Of a stretch of 64,000 bases of DNA, positions 24,767 through 33,532 are shown in pieces. Each line of letters begins with the position of its first letter. The first letter of the stretch is position 1. A program made the position numbers and the translations under genes. Location: NCBI RefSeq assembly GCF_013359905.1, contig NZ_JABMCC010000118.1:868001-932000 (forward strand), in the 5' to 3' direction. A model generated the notes under the pieces. The model was not told the DNA's origin, made no database searches, and saw only the letters and a list, made by a program, of their open reading frames with translations. Source of the DNA: Paenibacillus taichungensis. Its GTDB lineage: Bacteria > Bacillota > Bacilli > Paenibacillales > Paenibacillaceae.

Positions 24767-26818
24767 TCACTCACCTGAATACATAACCGTCATGGATATA
24801 GCGGGAACGCTGACCTGGCCTTCTTTGGTTGTACGCAACGTCTCGGTGCCAGCCTGCCCCTGCTCTACAACCACATTCCATGTACCTGAAGAAACGCAGA
24901 TTGTACGGGTTTCTTTGGAAGCATTGTAGATAACGATTATCCGTCCCCATGAATCTCCCACAGACGTTCCTGACAGTTCATAGGCCAACAGCCCTTTTCC
25001 TTTTTCAAGCAATTGAACATGGAGCTCAATCTCTTCCCGGGTGCGAAGACGAAAAGCAGGATGCTCGCGCCGAAGACGGATCAGGCCACGATAATAATCA
25101 TAAACAGGCTTAAACTGCTGCTTTTGCTCCCACCGAATGGCATTGACTGAATCTCCACTCTCATGACTGTTGGCATCGCCAAATTTACTTCGCAGAAGTT
25201 CATCTCCAGCCGCAAGCAATGGGACCCCCTGGGAAGTCAATACGATGCCATTAGCAAGCAGACAGCGCCGGACCGATTCGTTCTCCAGTATGTGATCCGG
25301 GTCAACGTGCAAATACGGCTTCGCCTGCTGTACAGCCTCTGCCACGTTGGCGCTGCCTTTCACACGACCATCCTCGCTATATGTGATAAATCCCAGCGTA
25401 TCGTGCAATCCTTGTGTCTGGGCGACTTTGTCCCACAGGTTGAGATTATCATGTACAGTTACATAATTAATCGTTTCAGATGGGCCAGCGGTAAAATCGG
25501 TAATGGCACCCCGTACGCCTGTCCATATATCGTCTTCTTTTTCCTCCGCTCCTGTAGCAAATCCGGTTCCCGTTCCATCACTATCCCCTTTGATCGCTCC
25601 ACGGAGGTTATCATTAAATACAGCAAATCCAGCTTCACGCTGTGCTCCCTTAAGTGTCATTTGATCTCCAAGGGGTGATTCCAGCGCACCCCAAGGTTCA
25701 CCGTATAGGAGGATGGAGGGAGAAACCTCGGCATGCAGTTCTGCTGCGAGCTCTTTCATCGTTGTCGTGTCGATCAGACCCATCAGGTCAAAACGAAACC
25801 CGTCCACATGGTATTCCTCTGCCCAGTATCGTACGGAATCGATAATGAACTTGCGCACCATCGGGCGCTCAGTTGCCACTTCATTGCCTGTACCTGATCC
25901 ATTGCTGTACGTGCCATCCGGATTCTGACGGTAGTAATACCCTGGAACAAGCTTTTCAAATGAACTGGCTGCCGTATCAAACGTATGATTGTACACCACA
26001 TCCATAATGACTCCGATACCCTTCTCATGAAGGGCGAGCACCATCGATTTGAGCTCTCGAATTCTTGTCTCCGGTTCATCTGCACGGGATGCATAGGAGC
26101 CTTCTGGAACGTTGTAGTGGAGCGGATCATAGCCCCAGTTATAACGTGAGCAATCGGAAGTCCCGTCATCTGCCTTCGATTCGTCCACTGTCGCAAAATC
26201 AAAAACCGGTAGCAGATGTACATGAGTAATTCCCAGCTCAGCCAAATGATCGATTCCAAGTGTATTCCCGTTTGAATCGCGCAGACCTGTCTCGGTAAAA
26301 GCCAGATACTTTCCTTTGTGCCTCATGCTGGATGACTCATGGATCGAGAAATCGCGCACATGCAGCTCATATAAGACCGCATCTACCGGGCTCGCCAGTT
26401 CTGGACGAATATCCTCATTCCAGCCATTCGGGTGGGTCTGTTCCAGTCTGACGATGACTCCCATTTCTCCATTCATGGTCACAGCTCGTGCATAGGGATC
26501 AACCGCTATCTCCTGCCGCCCGTCCTCAAAGGTGGCTCTGTACATATAACGATAACCGTTCCACTCACCTTCGAGTTTCAGGGTCCAGATGCCCTGATCC
26601 TGCTTGTTCATAGGTATTTCTTTCTGTTCGTCCTTATTCTTCTGTTCATTGGGACTTCCCCCTGTTGAAGGCGGGGATAACAGCACATCTACCTGCTTTG
26701 CGGTAGGTGCCCACACTTTGAAACTACAGGCTTGTGGTTCCATCGTGACACCCAGATCTCTTCCTTGGTATGTATCTACTACGTTTAATACGTCTAACTT
26801 GTGATGGTCATCAATCAT
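24767..26818 (-). CDS. type I pullulanase, short form
   Basis: A 683-residue paralogue of the neighbouring pullulanase, without Big_2 or C-terminal carbohydrate-binding modules. CBM48-like domain about 20-125 with a charged insertion (residues 50-72); YNWGYDP at 226-232; DVVYNH near 273-278; GFRFDLMG with nucleophile D344; YGEPW with E374; VHDN in the fourth region. No signal peptide, so it likely acts on imported maltodextrins or glycogen, as cytoplasmic AmyX/PulA of bacilli do. ATG 26818 has GAGAGGGG about 10 bases upstream. Confidence 0.9.
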   Translation of the reverse strand: MIDDHHKLDVLNVVDTYQGRDLGVTMEPQACSFKVWAPTAKQVDVLLSPPSTGGSPNEQKNKDEQKEIPMNKQDQGIWTLKLEGEWNGYRYMYRATFEDGRQEIAVDPYARAVTMNGEMGVIVRLEQTHPNGWNEDIRPELASPVDAVLYELHVRDFSIHESSSMRHKGKYLAFTETGLRDSNGNTLGIDHLAELGITHVHLLPVFDFATVDESKADDGTSDCSRYNWGYDPLHYNVPEGSYASRADEPETRIRELKSMVLALHEKGIGVIMDVVYNHTFDTAASSFEKLVPGYYYRQNPDGTYSNGSGTGNEVATERPMVRKFIIDSVRYWAEEYHVDGFRFDLMGLIDTTTMKELAAELHAEVSPSILLYGEPWGALESPLGDQMTLKGAQREAGFAVFNDNLRGAIKGDSDGTGTGFATGAEEKEDDIWTGVRGAITDFTAGPSETINYVTVHDNLNLWDKVAQTQGLHDTLGFITYSEDGRVKGSANVAEAVQQAKPYLHVDPDHILENESVRRCLLANGIVLTSQGVPLLAAGDELLRSKFGDANSHESGDSVNAIRWEQKQQFKPVYDYYRGLIRLRREHPAFRLRTREEIELHVQLLEKGKGLLAYELSGTSVGDSWGRIIVIYNASKETRTICVSSGTWNVVVEQGQAGTETLRTTKEGQVSVPAISMTVMYSGE

Positions 26819-26983
26819 GCTGTATATTCCCCTCTCGATGAGCAATAAAATGGATGTGAACAAATGCTCCTTACCTTTTATACCCCTTCTGTTACCTAAC
26901 CATAATCTCGGGGATGAAAAAGAACTTAAAAAAACAAGCCATGCTTCACGTCATTTCACGCAAAACACAGCTTGTTCTTCTAA

Positions 26984-28495
26984 TTACTTCCCGTTCAGCT
27001 GGGCATAAGACGCTTCAAATTCGGAAATGAGCTGGTCGCCACCGGATTTTCTCCAGTTCGCCACTTCCTGCTCCCAGCCAGCATCATCGATTTTGCCCAT
27101 AATGTATTTGGTCTGTGCATCCCAGATCATCTGGTCCAGCTCCTGGCCACGCTCAGTATAGATGGCAGAAGACAAGGTCAGCGCCGGATTTGGAATAGCA
27201 TACTGCTCATTTTCACGTGCCATCTTCGTTCCCTTCATACCGATTGGTACATCGACAAGCTCAGGCACGTTATAACCTTCAACGCTTAGCAGATTGTCAC
27301 GATAAGGCTTCACTTCACGCTGGTATCCGTCGAAGTCCTTGAACTCGGTTTTGCCATCCGAAGTCTTCGTATAGTGCACATCTTCCAGACCTCGCAGCTG
27401 AAGTGTACTCAGTGGTTCATCCATCAGTTGATCCAGGAACGTCAGCACCTGTTTTAACTGTTCTTCGTCCGGTACGGAAGCTTTGGGAATGACAAGCATC
27501 CCATAGTTCCCCGGTTCCCCGGCAATTCGAATGCCATCCGGTCCTTGGAACGGGGCCACATCAATCTCGCCATCAGGCACATTTGGTGTCAGCCGTTGCT
27601 GGAACGACTTTCCGTTCTGAGCAACACCGTTCAGCTTCATGGCTACGAGACCGGAGTCGATTTTTTTGTCCGCATCGGAAGGGTCCAACGCTGGGAAGTC
27701 ACTGTTGATCAATCCCTCACTGAATAGACGCTTGAACAGCTTCATCGTATCCACATATTCTGTGGTCAGGAATTCAGGGGTAAGTTTACCCGCATCGTCC
27801 ACACCCCACTTGTTCACCCCACCAATACTTACGGCGATTCGTGTCAGCGGCGAGGATACGCCTTCATTGTACTTTTTGAACAGTACCGTTCCATACGTGT
27901 CTTCCTTGCCATTACCATCAGGATCATCCTTGCGAATGGAGCGCATCACTTCGTACCAGTCATCGAGCGTTTTCGGTACATCCAGCTTCAACTTGTCGAA
28001 CCAGTCCTTGCGATACACGATGGCTGTACGCCCGATATCGCGGAAGTTGGGTACCCCGTAGACCTTTCCTTCAATCTTGATATTGTCAAAATAAGCCTCG
28101 GATTGGGCAGACAGGTTTTTATAATCCTTCAGGTAGGGTCCAATTTCCCAGAACAGCCCCGTTTTGGCTGCGTTAAATGTTGTGGGTACATAATTCACCC
28201 GCATAATGGTCGGCATCTCACCCGAAGCTACCATGACATTCACTTTATCATCAAAAGCAGACTGCGGAATCCACTGTACACTGACATCCGTATTCGTATA
28301 TTCCTCAATCTTTTGTTCAATCCCGTTCTCCTTGGCTGGCACATCACCAACCTGCATCAAAGAAATCGAAATGGGAAGCTTGCCTTCCCCTGCCGCAGGC
28401 GCTTTCTCTCCCCCACACCCTGCAAGCAGTCCGGCGGACATTGCACCAACCACGACCAATCCGCCTAAACGAGACATCCGACCTTTTGGACTCAT
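26984..28495 (-). CDS. extracellular solute-binding lipoprotein (LplA/YtcQ-like), copy 1
   Basis: A 503-residue family 1 solute-binding protein. Signal peptide with lipobox LLAGC, lipidated C27. The mature sequence follows the LplA/YtcQ pattern (VGDVPAKENGIEQKIEEYTN, QWIPQSAFDDKVNVMVASGEMP, YRKDWFDKL). It would capture oligosaccharides for the permease pair 31378-33249. It is a close paralogue of 29813-31312, from which it is separated by the GH105 gene. AAAGGAGAG lies 7 bases before ATG 28495. The preceding intergenic space has a strong hairpin but no terminator T run, so it may be the last gene of the transport operon. Confidence 0.88.
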   Translation of the reverse strand: MSPKGRMSRLGGLVVVGAMSAGLLAGCGGEKAPAAGEGKLPISISLMQVGDVPAKENGIEQKIEEYTNTDVSVQWIPQSAFDDKVNVMVASGEMPTIMRVNYVPTTFNAAKTGLFWEIGPYLKDYKNLSAQSEAYFDNIKIEGKVYGVPNFRDIGRTAIVYRKDWFDKLKLDVPKTLDDWYEVMRSIRKDDPDGNGKEDTYGTVLFKKYNEGVSSPLTRIAVSIGGVNKWGVDDAGKLTPEFLTTEYVDTMKLFKRLFSEGLINSDFPALDPSDADKKIDSGLVAMKLNGVAQNGKSFQQRLTPNVPDGEIDVAPFQGPDGIRIAGEPGNYGMLVIPKASVPDEEQLKQVLTFLDQLMDEPLSTLQLRGLEDVHYTKTSDGKTEFKDFDGYQREVKPYRDNLLSVEGYNVPELVDVPIGMKGTKMARENEQYAIPNPALTLSSAIYTERGQELDQMIWDAQTKYIMGKIDDAGWEQEVANWRKSGGDQLISEFEASYAQLNGK

Positions 28496-28563
28496 GAACC
28501 ATCTCTCCTTTAGATAACCAAATTATTCACATTTTGCCTCATTTGATTAAATCGCTACGGGTA

Positions 28564-28603
28564 CACAATATAGACGGACTGAACCGTTCCGATCTATATT
28601 GTG
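28564..28603 (-). promoter_or_regulatory. strong intercistronic hairpin without T run
   Basis: CACAATATAGA (28564-28574) pairs exactly with TCTATATTGTG (28593-28603), with CGGA/TCCG inside. With no T tail it fits an mRNA-stabilising or processing hairpin between the GH105 gene and the first lipoprotein gene, rather than a terminator. Confidence 0.45.
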
Positions 28604-28679
28604 CTGATTTGAAGTCGCTCCTTGGATTGATGCAAATGCCCCATGAATGCGCTATCATAAATAAGTCTGAAGAAAGGAA

Positions 28680-29789
28680 CTAGCGTGTCGCCAGTTCCAT
28701 TTCCACTCCTGCCAAAATAAATGGAGCTACCGATTTCGGATCATTTATCCGAATGGATTCAGTCACATAATACTCGTATGACCCGTCACGATACGGGGTA
28801 CCGCCCAGACCTGCCCCACCGTTACACTGCGTCAGGGACAATACACCTTCACGATCCGTTTGCAGCAGATGCAGCAGCAGACCTTGATAACCCTTTTCTG
28901 CGATCGCTTTAAACTTGCCACTCAGATAACCCTTACGTACACCCTTCGCTAGTGCATACACAAACATTGAGGTCCCCGATGCCTCCAAATAATTACGCTC
29001 ACGCCCTGGTTGATCGAGCAAATGAGGCCATAACCCGGACTGTTGGTCCTGTACATGTACAAGTGCATTCGCTACACGTTCGAAAATCCCCACAATCTGA
29101 CCGCGATGCTCATGATCTACAGGCAGATGATCCAATGTATCCACTACCGCCATCACATACCAGCCCATCGCCCGGCTCCATACATGCGGAGAGCATCCAG
29201 TTTCTCCCGAGCTCCAGCGCTGTTCCCTGCTCTCATCCCAGGCATGGTACAGCAGACCGCTGCGTGGATCACGTGTACGTTTCTCCACCAGCAGCAGCTG
29301 TAATGCCGCTTTGTCAAACCACTTCTCCTCGCCAGTAACCGCACCATATTGCGTGAGAAACGGCGTTGCCATATACAGCCCATCCAGCCACATCTGGAAC
29401 GGATAGATTTTCTTGTGCCAGAATCCGCCTTCACTCGTACGAGGCTGTCCCTTAAGCTGTACCATGAGCAAATCTGCGGCTTTACGGTATTTCTCTTCAC
29501 CCGTTTTGTCCAGCAACATGAACAGCGATTTCCCCTGGTTAATCTGGTCCAGGTTATATTCCTCGACTGCATAGGAGCGAATCGAGCCATCTTCCAGAAT
29601 GAAATTATCCATCAGTTCACGGATGTAGTCGAAATATTTCTGTTCTCCGGTATGGGTGTACAGCTCTTCCAGCGCTTTCAGCAGACAACCATTTTCATAA
29701 TGCCAGGTCGGATACAGCTCATGATTGCGATAACTTTCCATGAACTGTTCAGCCATCCGTACCGGTGTGAATTGCAGGGTTTCTTTCAT
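28680..29789 (-). CDS. yteR: unsaturated rhamnogalacturonyl hydrolase, GH105 (YteR-like)
   Basis: A 369-residue GH105 enzyme removing the unsaturated galacturonic acid residue left by rhamnogalacturonan lyase, in the cytoplasm (no signal peptide). The catalytic Asp is in FQMWLDGLYMA (D136), and the second conserved Asp in YNLDQINQGK (D81). It is an (alpha/alpha)6 barrel by family. It sits between two solute-binding lipoprotein genes, 23 bases after the upstream one, in the same order type as Bacillus ytcQ-yteR. This places the whole cluster in pectin side-chain use. Confidence 0.9.
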   Translation of the reverse strand: MKETLQFTPVRMAEQFMESYRNHELYPTWHYENGCLLKALEELYTHTGEQKYFDYIRELMDNFILEDGSIRSYAVEEYNLDQINQGKSLFMLLDKTGEEKYRKAADLLMVQLKGQPRTSEGGFWHKKIYPFQMWLDGLYMATPFLTQYGAVTGEEKWFDKAALQLLLVEKRTRDPRSGLLYHAWDESREQRWSSGETGCSPHVWSRAMGWYVMAVVDTLDHLPVDHEHRGQIVGIFERVANALVHVQDQQSGLWPHLLDQPGRERNYLEASGTSMFVYALAKGVRKGYLSGKFKAIAEKGYQGLLLHLLQTDREGVLSLTQCNGGAGLGGTPYRDGSYEYYVTESIRINDPKSVAPFILAGVEMELATR

Positions 29790-29812
29790 GATGTTCCTCC
29801 GCTTCCAGCTTT

Positions 29813-31312
29813 TTATTTAGCCTGTTTTTTGTAGTCTTCGGCATATTCCTCACGAATTTTGGTACCGCCCGCATTGCCCCAATTCTCGATTTCCTGTTTC
29901 CAGCCATTTTCATCGATTTTGCCCATAATATATTTGGTCTGCGCATCTGCAATCATCTGATCCAGATCTGCCCCACGGTCGCCATAAGTAGACGAATACA
30001 AGGTTAATGCAGGGTTTGGCACAGCGTGTTCGGCCAGCTCTTTGGCAAGTTCCGTACCCTTCTCACCGAGTTCGGTATCTTTCAATTTCGGCACATTGTA
30101 TCCTTCTACGTAAGGCAAGTTATCACGATATGGCTTCACTTCACGCTGGAATGCATCGAAGTCGCTCATCTCCACTTGGTCTTCGCCAGCCTTCTTGTAA
30201 TGTTTGTCTTCAATGCCACGCATCAGCAGCGTCGCCATCTCCGGGTCCATTAATTTATCCAGGAAAGACAACAGGTTTTTCAACTCGTCTTCCGATTTCA
30301 CCGTCGCTTTCGGAAAAGCCAGAATACCGGAGTTACCCGTCTGCCCCGCTACACGGTCGCCACTCACACCAAGCAAACCTGCAATGTCTACTACGCCATC
30401 CGGGTCGTTCTTGGACAGACGCTCTTGCTGGCTCTTCCCGTTCTGGGCGACACCGATACGCATGCCGACAACGCCTGTATCATATTTCTTCTCCGCTTCT
30501 GTGGAATCAAATACAGCAAAGTCCTGATTCAGCAATTTCTCGCTATACAATCGTTTCAGCAAATCCAGCACCTGCATATATTCCGGTGTCATGAATTCCG
30601 GCGTAAAACTGCCGTCATCTTCCACCTTCCACTTGTTTGGTGCACCAAAACTTACGCCAAGACGTGTAGTGAAGGAATATTGATCCTCGTTATACTTTTT
30701 GAAAAGCATTAGTCCAAACGTATTATCCTGACCGTCTCCATCCGGATCGGAGGTCGCCAGCGTTTTGATCGTTTCATACCATTCATCCGGTGTCGTTGGT
30801 ACCTTGAGATTCAACTTATCAAACCAGTCTTTACGGTAAATCACCGTTGCACGGGCAATATCAGAGAATACGGGTACCCCGTAGATTTTTCCTTCCACCT
30901 TGATATTGTCGAAGAAACGCTCGTTCTGTGCAGACAGATTTTTATAATCCTTCAACAAAGGCCCAACTTCCCAGAATACATCGTTACGCATCGCACTGGT
31001 TACGGTTGGGTTATACTGCACTTTCACAATTTTGGGCATATCGCTGGATGCGATCATCACATTAATTTTGTCATTGTAAGCCGAAGCCGGAATCCATTGA
31101 ATGTCCAGTTTGGTGTTCGTATACGCCTCGATCTTTTGCTGAACCTCATTACCTTTGCTCGGTACGTCGCCCACCTGTGCTATTGCAATGGACACATTCT
31201 GCACGCCGCCCTCGGCAGCCTGACCTTCATCCGATCCGCATCCTGCCAGCAGGCCTGTTACCAATGCCAATGTGCTCAAGACAGCTACGGCTTTCTTTTT
31301 TGTTGCTTTCAT
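29813..31312 (-). CDS. extracellular solute-binding lipoprotein (YtcQ-like), copy 2
   Basis: A 499-residue family 1 solute-binding protein with lipobox LLAGC (C25). Same plan as copy 1 and about half identical by eye (QVGDVPSKGNEVQQKIEAYTNTKLDIQWIP, DYKNLSAQNERFFDNIKVEGKIYGVP). It follows the permease genes by 65 bases and precedes yteR, so it is the likely primary binding protein of this ABC importer. No ATPase gene is nearby; such importers usually share MsmX-type ATPases encoded elsewhere. Confidence 0.9.
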   Translation of the reverse strand: MKATKKKAVAVLSTLALVTGLLAGCGSDEGQAAEGGVQNVSIAIAQVGDVPSKGNEVQQKIEAYTNTKLDIQWIPASAYNDKINVMIASSDMPKIVKVQYNPTVTSAMRNDVFWEVGPLLKDYKNLSAQNERFFDNIKVEGKIYGVPVFSDIARATVIYRKDWFDKLNLKVPTTPDEWYETIKTLATSDPDGDGQDNTFGLMLFKKYNEDQYSFTTRLGVSFGAPNKWKVEDDGSFTPEFMTPEYMQVLDLLKRLYSEKLLNQDFAVFDSTEAEKKYDTGVVGMRIGVAQNGKSQQERLSKNDPDGVVDIAGLLGVSGDRVAGQTGNSGILAFPKATVKSEDELKNLLSFLDKLMDPEMATLLMRGIEDKHYKKAGEDQVEMSDFDAFQREVKPYRDNLPYVEGYNVPKLKDTELGEKGTELAKELAEHAVPNPALTLYSSTYGDRGADLDQMIADAQTKYIMGKIDENGWKQEIENWGNAGGTKIREEYAEDYKKQAK

Positions 31313-31377
31313 TAAACGAAAACCTCCCCTTTTTTATACAGTCATGAACCCGTTCTGATGTACAATCATGCGTAATT

Positions 31378-32250
31378 TCAACCTTTTACCGATCCCAGCA
31401 TCACTCCTTTGGCAAAGTGCTTTTGCAGGAACGGGTATACCAGCATGATTGGAATCGTGGAGAACACGATAACGGCCATTCGAATGGTAAGCGGCTGAAT
31501 CTCGGTCTCTTCGATACTGGTATCACCGATCCGACTCTGAGCCAGGATGACAATTTCACGCAGCCATACCTGCACAGGCCACTTTTCACTATCGTTGATA
31601 TAGATTACGGCGTTGAAGAAGCTGTTCCAGTGAGCCACCGCATAAAAGAGAGAGAAGGTAGCCATTGCTGGCATCGACAAAGGAAGTACAATTCGGAACA
31701 ATACGCCCACATCGTTACACCCATCAATTTTGGCGGCATCCTCCAGTTCGTCCGGTATGGCTTGGAAGAAGTTCTTGAGTACGATCAGGTTGAACGCACT
31801 AATGGCGGTAGGCAGCATCAGAGACCATAATGTATCCGTCAGGTGAAATGATTTCACGACAAAGTAGGTTGGGATCATTCCGCCGCTGAACAGCATGGTG
31901 AACAGTACCCCCAGCAAGATCGGCTGACGTCCACGCAAGTATCTTCTGGAGAGCGGATACGCCATCAACGACGTGAACAGCAGGTTAAGCAGTGTTCCGA
32001 TGACGGTGATGTAGATTGATACACCCAGACTGCGAATCAATGTGTCTGTAGAGAAAATATAACGGTAAGCAGCGAGGGAGAATTCTTTCGGAAAAAGAAT
32101 GAATCCTCCCTTGGCCACTTCATGCGGACTCGTAAACGAGACGGCCAAAATATAAATGAACGGGATAACGGTCACGATTCCGATCAAAAGCAGAAAGCCA
32201 TGATTGAGGATATCAAAAATCCGGTTGCCCCACGTTTTATCCTGTTGCAT
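31378..32250 (-). CDS. carbohydrate ABC transporter permease (LplC/YtcP-like)
   Basis: A 290-residue inner-membrane permease with six membrane segments, beginning near RIFDILNHGFLLLIGIVTVIPF. The cytoplasmic ATPase-contact (EAA) loop reads LEDAAKIDGCNDVGVLFRIVLPLS. It ends KGVMLGSVKG, typical of LplC/YtcP. ATG 32250 has CAGGAG upstream; the longer start at 32292 overlaps the previous gene's end. It partners with the permease encoded immediately upstream. Confidence 0.93.
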   Translation of the reverse strand: MQQDKTWGNRIFDILNHGFLLLIGIVTVIPFIYILAVSFTSPHEVAKGGFILFPKEFSLAAYRYIFSTDTLIRSLGVSIYITVIGTLLNLLFTSLMAYPLSRRYLRGRQPILLGVLFTMLFSGGMIPTYFVVKSFHLTDTLWSLMLPTAISAFNLIVLKNFFQAIPDELEDAAKIDGCNDVGVLFRIVLPLSMPAMATFSLFYAVAHWNSFFNAVIYINDSEKWPVQVWLREIVILAQSRIGDTSIEETEIQPLTIRMAVIVFSTIPIMLVYPFLQKHFAKGVMLGSVKG

Positions 32251-32295
32251 CTTAATGTTCACTCCTGTCTGGTGAAGAACGTCTGCTGCCAAGCG

Positions 32296-33249
32296 TTAGT
32301 AGACGCCTTCCTCCCCGAATTTTTTGGCCATCGTATTAGCACCCAGTACAAGCGCCAGTCCGACCACCGACTTGAACAAACCAACAGCAGCACTATAGCT
32401 GTACTGTGCCTGTGTGAGACCTTTGGTGTAGACGTAGGTATCAAATACCTCACCCACATCCCGGTTCGTCGGCGTCAGCATCAGGAAGATCTGTTCAAAG
32501 CCTGTATCCAGGAAGTTACCCAGACGCAGAATGAGCAAAATAATGATCGTACTACGAATGGCAGGCAGCGTAATATGCCAAGTCTGGCGCCAACGATTGG
32601 CACCATCCATCCGTGCAGCTTCATAGAGCTGTGTATCTACACCGGAAAGTGCCGCCAGGAAAATAATTGTGCCCCAGCCTACCTCTTTCCAGATGGATTG
32701 TCCAACAATCATCGTTCGAAACCAGCCAGGCTCAAGCAGGAAAGCCACTTTTTGCCCCGTCAGGTTATAAAGTAATTCGTTAATAGCTCCACCCTCGGTT
32801 GTGAACAGCATGTAGAACACACCAACCACAACAACCCAGGAAACAAAGTGCGGAACATATACCAGCGTCTGTACAAATCGTTTGAACCGTTCACGGCGAA
32901 CTTCATTCATCATAAGTGCCAATACAATTGGCAGCGGGAAGAAGAACACCATATTATAAATCGCTAGCAAAAACGTATTCCGGAACAAGGTCCAGAACTG
33001 CGGTTCCCCGAAGAAACGCTGGAAGTGCTTGAACCCTACCCAGTCACTGCCCAGAATGCCCTTGTATGGCGTGTAATCCTGAAAAGCCATCGTAATGCCG
33101 TACATGGGTATGTATTTGAAAATAACAAAGTAGAGCACACCCGGTATCAACATAATATAGAGCCACCGGTTTTTGATGATGTCCCTCCACAGCAGGTTTT
33201 TGTCACTGCGGGTAGCGGGTCGTGTTCGAGCCGCCGTTTCGGCTTTCAT
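32296..33249 (-). CDS. carbohydrate ABC transporter permease (LplB/YteP-like)
   Basis: A 317-residue permease with six membrane segments, starting with LYIMLIPGVLYFVIFKYIPMYG. The EAA loop is YEAARMDGANRWRQTWHITLP. Residues 1-25 are a basic cytoplasmic tail. It is the first gene of the transport operon. GGAGGAAG precedes ATG 33249, and a perfect cre match sits 20 bases upstream of the start, so CcpA probably represses the operon on preferred sugars. Confidence 0.93.
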   Translation of the reverse strand: MKAETAARTRPATRSDKNLLWRDIIKNRWLYIMLIPGVLYFVIFKYIPMYGITMAFQDYTPYKGILGSDWVGFKHFQRFFGEPQFWTLFRNTFLLAIYNMVFFFPLPIVLALMMNEVRRERFKRFVQTLVYVPHFVSWVVVVGVFYMLFTTEGGAINELLYNLTGQKVAFLLEPGWFRTMIVGQSIWKEVGWGTIIFLAALSGVDTQLYEAARMDGANRWRQTWHITLPAIRSTIIILLILRLGNFLDTGFEQIFLMLTPTNRDVGEVFDTYVYTKGLTQAQYSYSAAVGLFKSVVGLALVLGANTMAKKFGEEGVY

Positions 33250-33268
33250 AGTGTCTTCCTCCCCACGT

Positions 33269-33282
33269 TGGAAACGATTACA
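33269..33282 (-). promoter_or_regulatory. CcpA (cre) site before the transporter operon
   Basis: On the minus strand TGTAATCGTTTCCA matches the consensus TGTAANCGNTNNCA at every fixed position. It lies just upstream of the ribosome binding site of the first permease gene, where it would block transcription as a roadblock. Confidence 0.65.
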
Positions 33283-33492
33283 AAATATCCCTTCCTGAAT
33301 TCATGTCTTCATTGTGGAGGATAAACGGGTAACTGGCTATCGTCTCGTTTTAGCTTCTTGTTTTCCCTTATGCAGCAAGGGTTTAAGGCATTGGTAACTC
33401 TGGATTGCTTCCCTGAATGAACCACATTTAACCTTCGATATTCCCGTCTTAACTCTGCTCCGAACACAGAACAAAGAATGACCCTAAAACAA

Positions 33493-33530
33493 AGAAAAAC
33501 CTGCCTGCCATGGCAGGCAGAGCAGGTTGC
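33493..33530 (-). terminator. terminator after the AraC-type regulator gene
   Basis: It contains a perfect 20-base palindrome, CTGCCTGCCA/TGGCAGGCAG (33501-33520), followed on the minus strand by GTTTTT. Confidence 0.8.
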
Positions 33531-33532
33531 TT

